Of a stretch of DNA of 64,000 bases, positions 7,941 through 16,058 are shown piece after piece; position 1 is the first letter of the stretch; each line of letters starts with the position of its first letter. Source of the stretch: an uncultured Chryseobacterium sp. (lineage in GTDB: Bacteria; Bacteroidota; Bacteroidia; Flavobacteriales; Weeksellaceae); contig CAJYWN010000005.1 in NCBI GenBank assembly GCA_913778275.1, forward strand, positions 62,001 through 126,000. The letters run 5' to 3'. The notes under the pieces are model-generated. The model had not been told where the DNA came from. It saw only the letters and a program-made list of their open reading frames with translations, and did no database searches. A program made the position numbers and the translations under genes.

Positions 7941-10742
7941 TTAGAATTGTAATTCGACACCGAAGGTTACAGTTTTTTGAGTTGGGTAAGTATATAAGGT
8001 ATATGATCCTGGTACATCGGTGTTTCCTTCTCCTGAACCTACAGCAACTTCCGGATCACCTTCATATTTAGTCCATAAAAATAAGTTCTGAGCCTGAGCA
8101 TATACTCTTATAGAGTTTAAAGGAATTCTTTCTCCAAGGAAATTTTTGTCAAATGTATATCCGATATTTAAACTTCTGAATCTTACGTAATCTGTTTTTT
8201 GCAAGAAATAATCAGTCATCCAGATACCATCCGGGTTTGGCTTAGGCAATACATTTGTATCTCCTGGATTTTGCCAGTAATTAACTGCATCAGTACGCTT
8301 GTTATCTGTAAACTGTGAAGGATCAAGCATGTTAAGCGCTTCGTTATTTACAGCATATGCTCCTAATTTATAAGTGAAATCAGCGGTGATATCAAAGTTT
8401 TTGTAAGTAAATGTCATACCGAAGCCCCCGAAATATTTAGGGAATGGAGACTTATCTTTAATATCCTGAATATCATTGGTAGAGTATACATTCGTAGCTG
8501 TTCCTCCAGGTAAGTTATAGAAAGTTTCTCCCGGATTTGCAGTCGTTCTTGTTGTATAATATAAAGCCTCTCCAGTCTGTGGATCTAATCCTGCAGATCT
8601 TACCATTCTGAAATAGTAAGGCGTTTCACCTACTTCCAATTTATTGTTGTTTCCAACATTTCTAGATGTTTCTCCCGGTCTTAGAGCAAGAATCTTATTT
8701 TTAATGTTTGATACGTTTCCTCTAAGTTGGAATGTCCAATCCTGCTTTCTGATGATATCAGCAGATAAATCTACTTCTACCCCTTTGTTTTGCATATCCC
8801 CGGCATTGTCATAAACGGTATAACTACCTTGTACAGTTGCATTAGGAATCAATTGTAAGAAGTCACTTCTCTTGTTGATAAAGTATTCTGCAGATCCTCT
8901 GAATCTATTGTCATAGTTGAAATCTAAACCAATGTTGGTGATTTTAACTTTTTCCCATTTCAACTGCTTATTTCCAACAGTTGTAGGCACTACAGTTGTA
9001 GCTCCCGGACCGTATAATCCAAATCCTACATAAGGCTGGTTTACATAATCAGGAATAGGTGCATCATTTCCTGCAATACCGTAAGATCCTCTAAGTTTTA
9101 ATGCTTTTAGATTAGGAATATTTACAAATGATTCTTTCGCAATGTTCCATGCAGCACTCGCACTCCAGAATACCCCAAACTGGTTATCTAATCCAAATCT
9201 TGAACTACCATCTCTTCTGATCGACGCACTTAATAAATATCTTAAATCGTAGTTATAGTCAGCTAATAATGCTACTGAAGTTCTTCTTGTCTGGGTTCTT
9301 CCTCCTGTTGTAGCATTTGGAGTAACCATATTACTTAAAATGTCTAATCCTGGTGTTCTGTAATTTCTTCCAGTGGCAGCCATTGTATTGGTGTCTTCAG
9401 TACTGTATTCATAAAATGCAGTTGCACTTACTTTATGATTACCGAATTTTTTATCGAAATCCAATCTTTGGTTAGCTGTAAGATAGTACAAATCATTGTT
9501 TGACTGGCTTACCTGCCCGTTATATCCTAAAATAACGTCTAAGAAAGATCCAGGCTGTAATACTGATTTTCCTTTTAGCTGCGCAAATGTATTAAATAAT
9601 GAAGATCTGAACTTTAAATAATCTGTGAACTTATATTCTGCAAAGATGTTCCCGTTCAATCTTAGGTTGCTATTCTGTGAAGTATTTCTTTGTAATGCTT
9701 CTAGAATAGGGAAACCAGTATTGGTAGGGTTATATGATCCATCATCCAAGAAAACAGGCTCATAAGGGTTAGCATAATACATAAATGCAAATGGGTTCTG
9801 ACCATTATTCAAGTCTCTCTGGTTTTGTGTCTTTTGATATTGCAATGACGCATTTAAACCGATTCTGATTTTATCGCTTAGCTGGTTTTCAAAGTTAAAT
9901 CTTGCACTGTATCTTTTTAATGCATCAATATATTTGATGATACCAGAGTTGCTGTCATAACCTAATGAGTAATAGAATAAACTCTTATCAGTTCCTCCGC
10001 TTGCTGTAAAGAAATAGGATTCTTCACTTGAGTTTCTTAGGATATCTTTCTGCCAATCGTGGTTCAATGCTGTTAATCTCGCAACTTCATCTGCACTGTA
10101 AGGTGTATTTCCTACGAGTGGAGAAATGGCATTTTCAAAAGCAAGCTTTTGACCAGCATCCATCATCTGGAAATTCATTTCTTTATCTGAAACTTTCCAT
10201 GATGTACCGAATCTTGATTCGAAGCTGTAATTTGTTTTCCCTCTTGTACCTCTTTTCGTTGTAACGACAAGAACCCCAGAAGCAGCTCTTGAACCATACT
10301 GAGCTGTAGCAGCAGCATCCTTAAGGATAACCTGAGATTCTACATCATTTGGATTAATTGCGTTTAGCTGAGCAAAAGATGAATACTGTCCGTCAATAAC
10401 TACTAATGCTGGTGTGTTAGAAAGATTGGAGTAACCTCTAATGGTGATTGACCCTCCACTTCCTGGTTGTCCACTTAACGTTTGAACTAAAACTCCGGGA
10501 GCTTTACCCTGCAACATATTTGTTAAAGACAAAGTATTTGACTGTTGTTTTAACTCTTGACTACCAATAACAGACTGAGCTTGAGTAATTTCGTCAGTTT
10601 TTTTAGTACGATAACCTGTTACCACAACCTCTTCGATCTGTTTTTCATTTGGAAGAGTATCTGTTTTTGTTTTTTGTGCAAAAGCAGTCTGTCCTAAAAA
10701 AAACAAAACGCCTGCACTTAGCACTTTTAGTTTACCATTCAT
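7941..10742 (-). CDS. SusC/RagA-family TonB-linked outer-membrane channel
   Basis: TonB-dependent outer-membrane transporter of 933 residues from the ATG at 10740-10742 (an ATG 9 nt upstream is also possible). Signal peptide (KVLSAGVLFFLGQTAFAQ), TonB-box-like EEVVVTGY, then a plug with ITIRGYSNLSNTPALVVIDG and the QYGSRAASGVLVVTTKRG motif typical of SusC, then a long barrel ending FGVELQF. Like its paralog at 1027-3885 it lacks the N-terminal carboxypeptidase-regulatory-like domain. It is the first gene of a two-gene unit with the SusD at 6461-7927. Upstream are the shared 17-bp promoter element and a Fur-box-like palindrome, while infB further upstream is isolated by its own terminator. Confidence 0.93.
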   Translation of the reverse strand: MNGKLKVLSAGVLFFLGQTAFAQKTKTDTLPNEKQIEEVVVTGYRTKKTDEITQAQSVIGSQELKQQSNTLSLTNMLQGKAPGVLVQTLSGQPGSGGSITIRGYSNLSNTPALVVIDGQYSSFAQLNAINPNDVESQVILKDAAATAQYGSRAASGVLVVTTKRGTRGKTNYSFESRFGTSWKVSDKEMNFQMMDAGQKLAFENAISPLVGNTPYSADEVARLTALNHDWQKDILRNSSEESYFFTASGGTDKSLFYYSLGYDSNSGIIKYIDALKRYSARFNFENQLSDKIRIGLNASLQYQKTQNQRDLNNGQNPFAFMYYANPYEPVFLDDGSYNPTNTGFPILEALQRNTSQNSNLRLNGNIFAEYKFTDYLKFRSSLFNTFAQLKGKSVLQPGSFLDVILGYNGQVSQSNNDLYYLTANQRLDFDKKFGNHKVSATAFYEYSTEDTNTMAATGRNYRTPGLDILSNMVTPNATTGGRTQTRRTSVALLADYNYDLRYLLSASIRRDGSSRFGLDNQFGVFWSASAAWNIAKESFVNIPNLKALKLRGSYGIAGNDAPIPDYVNQPYVGFGLYGPGATTVVPTTVGNKQLKWEKVKITNIGLDFNYDNRFRGSAEYFINKRSDFLQLIPNATVQGSYTVYDNAGDMQNKGVEVDLSADIIRKQDWTFQLRGNVSNIKNKILALRPGETSRNVGNNNKLEVGETPYYFRMVRSAGLDPQTGEALYYTTRTTANPGETFYNLPGGTATNVYSTNDIQDIKDKSPFPKYFGGFGMTFTYKNFDITADFTYKLGAYAVNNEALNMLDPSQFTDNKRTDAVNYWQNPGDTNVLPKPNPDGIWMTDYFLQKTDYVRFRSLNIGYTFDKNFLGERIPLNSIRVYAQAQNLFLWTKYEGDPEVAVGSGEGNTDVPGSYTLYTYPTQKTVTFGVELQF

Positions 10743-10768
10743 TATTAACAATATTTATATTATGGATG

Positions 10769-10799
10769 CAAATATGTTAATAAATTTTAACAACTGCAA
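10769..10799 (-). promoter_or_regulatory. Promoter candidate of the second susC-susD pair
   Basis: Minus-strand TTG (10799-10797) then, 20 nt later, CATATTTG (10776-10769), the same box and spacing as at the first susC. The plus-strand 17-mer CAAATATGTTAATAAAT at 10769-10785 is identical in both places. The predicted start lies about 20 nt before the ATG. Confidence 0.55.
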
Positions 10800-10960
10800 T
10801 ATTTTAATATTTAATATTTTTTTAAATTATTTTTACATATATCGCAAAGATAACAACTTATTAACACAAATAACAATAATACATAATTGATTACCAATTA
10901 AAAATAAATAAACATGATAATTGCACAATTTAACATAAATGAAATAAGGAAAGTGAAATT

Positions 10961-10979
10961 ATTTAGAACCGTTCTAAAT
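10961..10979. promoter_or_regulatory. Fur-box-like operator upstream of the second susC
   Basis: ATTTAGAA-CCG-TTCTAAAT, a perfect 8-3-8 inverted repeat matching the one at 4095-4113 except for its spacer. The infB terminator lies between it and infB, so susC-susD is its only sensible target. Confidence 0.6.
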
Positions 10980-10994
10980 TTTATTTTACATAAA

Positions 10995-11027
10995 AAAAGG
11001 CCCGCTTTGTGGAAAAGCGGGCCTTTT
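10995..11027 (-). terminator. Intrinsic terminator of rimP-nusA-infB
   Basis: AAAAGGCCCGCTTT (10995-11008) pairs perfectly with AAAGCGGGCCTTTT (11014-11027) around a 5-nt loop. Read on the minus strand the stem is followed by a run of seven U, 19 nt after the infB stop. Confidence 0.93.
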
Positions 11028-11045
11028 ATCTCTATTTAGTGACTT

Positions 11046-14000
11046 TTATTTTAACTTCTTTTTAACGGCAACTTCCTCGTAAACCTCCAGAATATCACCG
11101 ATTTCTATATCGTTATAACCTTTCAGGTTCAATCCGCATTCGTAGCCTTTCGTAACTTCTTTCACATCGTCTTTGAAACGCTTCAAGCTTTCAAGTTCCC
11201 CATCAAATTTCACAATACCATCTCTAAGCAAACGTACCTTGGATTGTCTTGTAACTTTTCCTGTAAGAACCATACATCCTGCAATAGTTCCCACTTTGGA
11301 AATTTTGAATACCTCACGGATTTCAACGTTACCGATTACCTGCTCCTGAATTTCAGGAGAAAGCATACCTTCCATTGCTTCTTTTACCTCATCGATTGCT
11401 TTATAGATTACAGAATAGGTTCTGATTTCAATTTCTTCTCTGTCTGCAAGCTCTTTAGCATTGGCTCCGGCTCTTACGTTAAATCCGATAATAATAGCAT
11501 CAGACGCAGCCGCTAAGTTGATATCAGATTCAGTGATCTGTCCAACACCGGAGTGAAGAATTTTAACACTGATCTCTTCTGTTGATAATCTCTGTAACTG
11601 ATCAGAAAGTGCCTCTACCGAACCATCCACGTCACCTTTTAGGATAATATTCAATTCTTTGAATTCTCCTAAAGCAATACGTCTACCCAATTCTTCAAGT
11701 GTTGTATGCTTTTTAGTTCTGATGGAAAGTTCTCTCTGAAGCTGTTCTCTCTTGTTGGCAATGGCTTTACCTTCACTCTCATCAGCGTAAACACGGAATT
11801 TATCACCTGCGGTAGGTGCTCCATCCAGACCTAAAATGGTTGCCGGAATTGAAGGGCCTGCTTCAGAAAGATTTTTACCCCTTTCATCAAGCAAAGCTTT
11901 TACTTTACCGTGGTTCTTACCTGCAACTACATAATCTCCCACTCTTAAAGTTCCGGTTTGCACCAACATCGTTGCTACGTAACCTCTACCTTTATCAAGA
12001 GAAGCTTCAATAACAACTCCGTTTGCTGAACGATCAGGATTTGCTTTTAATTCTAGTAATTCTGCCTGTAATAAAACTTTCTCAAGCAATACATCTACAT
12101 TGTTACCAAATTTAGCTGAAATTTCCTGCGCCTGAACATTTCCTCCCCATTCTTCTACCAGGATATTCATCCCGGAAAGCTGCTGACGGATATTATCAGG
12201 ATTTGCATTCGGCTTATCCACCTTGTTGATGGCAATAATCATTGGTACCCCTGCAGCCTGTGCATGGGAAATCGCTTCTTTTGTCTGAGGCATTACATCA
12301 TCATCGGCAGCAATTACGATAATGGCAATATCGGTAACCTGTGCACCTCTCGCCCTCATCGCCGTAAAGGCTTCGTGACCCGGTGTATCCAAGAATGTAA
12401 TTCTTTGTCCGTTTTCCAATTTTACATTATACGCACCAATATGCTGTGTAATCCCTCCTGATTCACCGGCAATTACATTGGTCTTTCTGATATAGTCAAG
12501 CAATGATGTTTTACCGTGGTCTACGTGACCCATTACGGTAACAATCGGAGCTCTTGGAAGAAGATCCTCTTCAGAATCGATTTCTTCTTCTGTATCAGAT
12601 TCTCCAAGGTCTGCATCAGAGAATTCAATTTTATAACCGAATTCGTCTGCTACTAATAACAAGGTATCTGCTTCCAGTCTCTGGTTCATGGTAACCATTA
12701 CCCCTAATGAGAAACATGCGGAAATTACTTCTGTAGGAGACACATTCATTAAACTTGCCAATTCACCAACAGTGATGAATTCCGTTACTTTTAATGTTCT
12801 GTCTGCCGCATCAATTTCCTGCTGACGTTCGTCCTGTTCTCTACGGAAGTTTCTTTTATCTTTTCTGTGTTTTGCAGATTTAGATTTTCCTCCTTTATTG
12901 GTTAATTTTTCAAGGGTTTCCTTGATTTGATTTTTCACTTGTTCGTCGGTAAGCTCAACAGGCATGGTTCTCTGTCCCGGTCTGTTGTTTCCGAAACGGT
13001 TTCCGCCGCCTTGGCCTTGTGGGCGATTACCTTGGCCTTGCGGACGGTTGCCCTGATTGTTTCCAAAACGGTTTCCACCTCCCTGGCCCTGGCCTCCCTG
13101 ACCTTGAGGACGGTTTCCTTGTCCGCCACCCTGATTATTGTTTCCAAAGCGGTTCCCGCCTTGTCCGCCTTGACCCTGGTTACGGTTTCCACCTTGACCT
13201 TGGCCCTGACCTTGTGGACGATTTCCTTGGCCTTGGTTATTACCACCTTGCTGATTATTGTTACCCCCTTGTGGGTTTTGCCCGGGCTTCTCAATTCTCT
13301 TTCTCTTCTTTTTGGCACCTGCTCCCTGTTTAGGGGCAAACTGCGTTAAGTCGATTTTTTCACCAACAATTTTAGGCCCGTCAAGTTTTTGGTAAACGGT
13401 TTCAATTTTTTGAGGTTCCTGCTGATCGTCATCTTGTTTTGGAGCTTCCTCTTTCACTTCTGCAGGTTTTGGCGAAACTGCTTCAACTAGTTTAGGCGTT
13501 TCTTTTACTACTTCCGGTGTTTTCTCCACAGGTTTTTCCTCTTCTTTTTTATCTTCTGTTTTCGGTTTGTCTTTTTTTACGGGTCTGTTTCGGGACTCGA
13601 TCTGAGACAAATCTATTTTATCCAGAACTTTGAATTCCTGTTTTTCAGGGGTTGCCTTTACTTCAGGGGCAACTTCTTTTTTCTCTTCAGCCACAGGTTC
13701 CGGCTTAGGAGCAGGAGTTTCTTCCACTTCAGGTTTTTTAGGCTCTAAGTCTATTTTACCTAAAATTTTAGTTTCCGGTTTATTAGCTTTAGCTCTTATT
13801 ACTTCAGGGGTTTTCTTTTCTTCAATTTCCAGTTTTTCTTCCGGAACTTTTGTGATCACCACCTCATGGGAAGCCTTGCGCTGCTCGCCGTCCTTGGCAA
13901 ACTCAGCCTCCAATGCAGAATATGCCGCTTCTTCTAATTGAGCGTTAGGATTGCTTTCAACCTCAATGCCTTTTGACTGTAAAAATTCTACTAATCTGGA

Positions 14001-14051
14001 CATCGAAATGTTGAATTCCTTAACCGCTTTATTTAATCTAATTTTTGGCAT
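11046..14051 (-). CDS. infB: Translation initiation factor IF-2
   Basis: GTPase that places fMet-tRNA on the 30S subunit and promotes subunit joining; 1001 residues. Order of parts: N-terminal IF2_N helix domain (residues 1-50), a long Lys/Glu/Pro-rich charged linker (about 60-230), a Gly/Asn/Gln/Arg-rich low-complexity stretch (about 257-360), a second IF2_N domain (about 420-475), the G domain with GHVDHGKT near 510, DTPGHEAF and NKVDKP, then domains II to IV. The start [17 protein letters not shown] is the normal N-terminus of Bacteroidota IF-2. It is the last gene of rimP-nusA-infB, 78 nt after nusA, and ends in a strong terminator. The low-complexity linker is the unusual part. Confidence 0.97.
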   Translation of the reverse strand: MPKIRLNKAVKEFNISMSRLVEFLQSKGIEVESNPNAQLEEAAYSALEAEFAKDGEQRKASHEVVITKVPEEKLEIEEKKTPEVIRAKANKPETKILGKIDLEPKKPEVEETPAPKPEPVAEEKKEVAPEVKATPEKQEFKVLDKIDLSQIESRNRPVKKDKPKTEDKKEEEKPVEKTPEVVKETPKLVEAVSPKPAEVKEEAPKQDDDQQEPQKIETVYQKLDGPKIVGEKIDLTQFAPKQGAGAKKKRKRIEKPGQNPQGGNNNQQGGNNQGQGNRPQGQGQGQGGNRNQGQGGQGGNRFGNNNQGGGQGNRPQGQGGQGQGGGNRFGNNQGNRPQGQGNRPQGQGGGNRFGNNRPGQRTMPVELTDEQVKNQIKETLEKLTNKGGKSKSAKHRKDKRNFRREQDERQQEIDAADRTLKVTEFITVGELASLMNVSPTEVISACFSLGVMVTMNQRLEADTLLLVADEFGYKIEFSDADLGESDTEEEIDSEEDLLPRAPIVTVMGHVDHGKTSLLDYIRKTNVIAGESGGITQHIGAYNVKLENGQRITFLDTPGHEAFTAMRARGAQVTDIAIIVIAADDDVMPQTKEAISHAQAAGVPMIIAINKVDKPNANPDNIRQQLSGMNILVEEWGGNVQAQEISAKFGNNVDVLLEKVLLQAELLELKANPDRSANGVVIEASLDKGRGYVATMLVQTGTLRVGDYVVAGKNHGKVKALLDERGKNLSEAGPSIPATILGLDGAPTAGDKFRVYADESEGKAIANKREQLQRELSIRTKKHTTLEELGRRIALGEFKELNIILKGDVDGSVEALSDQLQRLSTEEISVKILHSGVGQITESDINLAAASDAIIIGFNVRAGANAKELADREEIEIRTYSVIYKAIDEVKEAMEGMLSPEIQEQVIGNVEIREVFKISKVGTIAGCMVLTGKVTRQSKVRLLRDGIVKFDGELESLKRFKDDVKEVTKGYECGLNLKGYNDIEIGDILEVYEEVAVKKKLK

Positions 14052-14129
14052 TTATATTATTTACTGTTTTTTAATTCTTAAAATTAAAGTATTTCTTTTT
14101 TACTGTTTATTAAAATTTATTTACAAATC

Positions 14130-15365
14130 TTAATCTTCGAATTCTTCTCTCAGAATACGCTTCACTTCTTCAATGGTTTCCTCTTCAAGATCCACCATAT
14201 TCAATAAACTTTCAGTTTCTTTATCCAGAACCGATTTTGCCGTAGTAAGACCTACTTTCTTGAACTCATCCAGAATCCATTGCTCGATATCATCATTAAA
14301 TTCTTTCAGTTCAACATCATCATCTTCGCTGGCTTCTCTGTGTACATCGATCTCGTAACCTGTCAACCAGGAAGCAAGTCTGATATTCTGACCTTGTTTT
14401 CCGATCACTTTGGAAATCTCTTCAACCGGCGTATATACCAATGCATATTGCTGATCTTCGTTGATGTCAATTTTATTGATAGTAACATTTCCTAAAGCTC
14501 TCTTAACCAAAATCTCCGGGTTTTTAGACCACTGGATCACATCGATGTTTTCATTTCTCAATTCTCTTACCACTCCGTGGATTCTTGATCCCTTCACCCC
14601 TACACAGGCTCCTACCGGATCAATTCTGTCGTCGTAAGCATCTACTGCAATTTTTGCCTTCTCACCAGGAATTCTTACTACTTTTTTCAGAATAATCGTT
14701 CCGTCCTGGATCTCAGGAATTTCCAGCTCCAATAACTTCTCAAGGAATTTAGGTGCAGTTCTGGAAATAATAATCTGCGGTTTTGAACCTTTGAAATCTA
14801 CTGTTTCTACAATAGCTCTGATGTTTTCTCCTTTTTTAAAGAAATCGGATGGGATTTGATTTTCTTTAGGCAGAATAAATTCGTTTCCTTCATCATCAAG
14901 CAAAATTACGTGCTTATGACGGATATGGTGAATTTCTCCTACAACGATCTCCCCAATTCTGTCTTTAAACTGCTCATACAGCATTGCATTGTTGTGCTCC
15001 TGCAATTTCGTAGCCAAAATCTGCTTAAGGGTAAGAATATTTCTTCTTCCAAGCTGGGCAACAGGAATTTCCATGGTAAAATCTTCCCCTACTTCAAAAG
15101 TAGGATCTATTTTCTTAGCTTCGGAAATTTCTATTTCAAGATCATCGTCTTCAGACATTTCGTCTTCCACAATGGTTTTATTTAAAAATATCTGAAAATC
15201 CCCTTTATCAGGGTTTACAATTACATCAAAATGATCATCCGAATCGTATCTTTTTCTTAAAAGAGTCTTCAGTGAATCTTCAATAATTGCCATAAGATCA
15301 ATCTTGCTGATCCCTTTTTCGTCTTTAAAATCACCAAAGGATTCAATCAACGCTATATTGTCCAT
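14130..15365 (-). CDS. nusA: Transcription termination/antitermination factor NusA
   Basis: RNA-polymerase-binding elongation factor, 411 residues. An N-terminal RNAP-binding domain (1-125; MDNIALIESFGDFKDEKGIS), an S1 domain (about 130-200; VVGEIHHIRHKHVILLDDEG), and two KH domains (about 225-340; VGVKGSRIHGVVRELRNENI and VIGKQGQNIRLASWLTG) are visible. It ends after a short acidic tail and lacks the two C-terminal acidic repeats found in the 495-residue E. coli protein, which is usual in this phylum. It sits 15 nt after rimP and before infB, the conserved order. NusA controls its own operon leader in E. coli; the hairpin in this operon's leader would suit such control, which is inference. 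Confidence 0.97.
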   Translation of the reverse strand: MDNIALIESFGDFKDEKGISKIDLMAIIEDSLKTLLRKRYDSDDHFDVIVNPDKGDFQIFLNKTIVEDEMSEDDDLEIEISEAKKIDPTFEVGEDFTMEIPVAQLGRRNILTLKQILATKLQEHNNAMLYEQFKDRIGEIVVGEIHHIRHKHVILLDDEGNEFILPKENQIPSDFFKKGENIRAIVETVDFKGSKPQIIISRTAPKFLEKLLELEIPEIQDGTIILKKVVRIPGEKAKIAVDAYDDRIDPVGACVGVKGSRIHGVVRELRNENIDVIQWSKNPEILVKRALGNVTINKIDINEDQQYALVYTPVEEISKVIGKQGQNIRLASWLTGYEIDVHREASEDDDVELKEFNDDIEQWILDEFKKVGLTTAKSVLDKETESLLNMVDLEEETIEEVKRILREEFED

Positions 15366-15380
15366 GTATTCTTTTTTCTT

Positions 15381-15848
15381 TTAAAATTTAATTGTTACTA
15401 ATGCTTTTTTAATCTCAGAGTAAGGAATTTCCTTCTCCTCTTCCACGTCTACTTTACCCTTACCAATATCTTTAGGCTTGCGGTAGCGCAGGATAAGTGT
15501 AATTTTCTCTTCGTCTGCTTTTGCAAGCTCTCCTTCAATTTTTGAAGAGTCATTCAGTAAAACCTCAATCTCTCTTCCGATATTTTTTGCAAATTGTCTG
15601 GGAGTCGCCAATGGCTCACTCAAACCGGCAGACATTACCTGAAGGCTGAAATCATGCTCTTCACGGTCCATATTAAACTCTATTGCACGGCTTGCATCAA
15701 GGCAATCCTGCAAAGAAACCCCGTTGTCCCCATCCAAAATCACCGTAATATCATCTCCGGCAGAAATTTTCAGATCTATAAGAAATAAATCTTTTCTGGT
15801 TTCCAGAAAGTCATGTAATAATTCTTCAATTCTTTTTCTAAACTCCAT
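15381..15848 (-). CDS. rimP: Ribosome maturation factor RimP
   Basis: Needed for 30S subunit maturation; 155 residues, the usual size. The conserved centre DGDNGVSLQDCLDASRAIEF and the following VMSAGLSEPLATPRQFAKNI (about residues 83-102) are the RimP N-domain signature; the C-terminal part is the small beta-barrel domain. First gene of rimP-nusA-infB. Transcription most likely starts near 15925 from the TTTG/TATATTTG promoter, giving a leader of about 77 nt that includes a terminator-like hairpin. Confidence 0.95.
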   Translation of the reverse strand: MEFRKRIEELLHDFLETRKDLFLIDLKISAGDDITVILDGDNGVSLQDCLDASRAIEFNMDREEHDFSLQVMSAGLSEPLATPRQFAKNIGREIEVLLNDSSKIEGELAKADEEKITLILRYRKPKDIGKGKVDVEEEKEIPYSEIKKALVTIKF

Positions 15849-15883
15849 ATGTAATTTAAAATTCTGATTTACCTGTACGAAAA

Positions 15884-15905
15884 AAGGCTTTCTTCCGAAG
15901 GCCTT
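15884..15905 (-). promoter_or_regulatory. Terminator-like hairpin in the rimP operon leader (possible attenuator)
   Basis: Read on the minus strand, AAGGC-CTT-CGG-AAG-AAA-GCCTT folds as a 5-bp plus 3-bp stem with a small bulge, followed by a run of U (plus-strand A at 15880-15885). It lies between the promoter at 15931-15961 and the rimP ATG at 15848, and no minus-strand gene lies upstream, so it would act on the rimP-nusA-infB transcript itself. Confidence 0.5.
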
Positions 15906-15930
15906 CCCATGTTTTTCCGTAAATCCACTG

Positions 15931-15961
15931 CAAATATACGAATAATTATTAAAAAAGCAAA
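15931..15961 (-). promoter_or_regulatory. Promoter of rimP-nusA-infB
   Basis: Minus-strand TTTG (15961-15958), 19-nt spacer, TATATTTG (15938-15931): a full match to the Bacteroidota vegetative promoter (TTTG / TAnnTTTG). It is the best-formed promoter in the window. Confidence 0.8.
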
Positions 15962-16025
15962 ATATCTTATTATCAACACAATAAGTTAATTATTATTTAA
16001 AACTTATCCATGATGGTATTTTTAT

Positions 16026-16033
16026 TACTTTTG
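16026..16033 (+). promoter_or_regulatory. -7 promoter box of the ugd-rfbB-rfbA operon
   Basis: TACTTTTG matches TAnnTTTG 25 nt before the ugd start. No clear upstream TTG at the standard spacing. Confidence 0.45.
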
Positions 16034-16058
16034 TATTAATTTTAAAAAGACATTCACT

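Larger units (their letters stand above)
10743..11045. other. 303-bp regulatory region between susC and infB
   Basis: Very AT-rich. It contains, going away from susC: the 17-bp element with a promoter candidate (10769-10799), a second possible minus-strand promoter (TATCTTTG at 10855-10862 with TTG at 10884-10886), the Fur-box-like palindrome (10961-10979) and the infB terminator (10995-11027). No gene is visible. Confidence 0.6.

Noticed and set aside
1..10742. Polysaccharide utilisation locus
   Set aside because: SusC/SusD pairs are present but there is no glycoside hydrolase, lyase, sulfatase or hybrid sensor gene nearby.
12960..13285. CRISPR-like or tandem DNA repeat appearance
   Set aside because: Units are irregular in length and lie in frame within infB; they encode the low-complexity linker.
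12927..13349. Open frames on both strands opposite or within the infB linker
   Set aside because: They mirror the Gly/Asn/Gln/Arg-coding repeats of infB, show no homology and no start signals.
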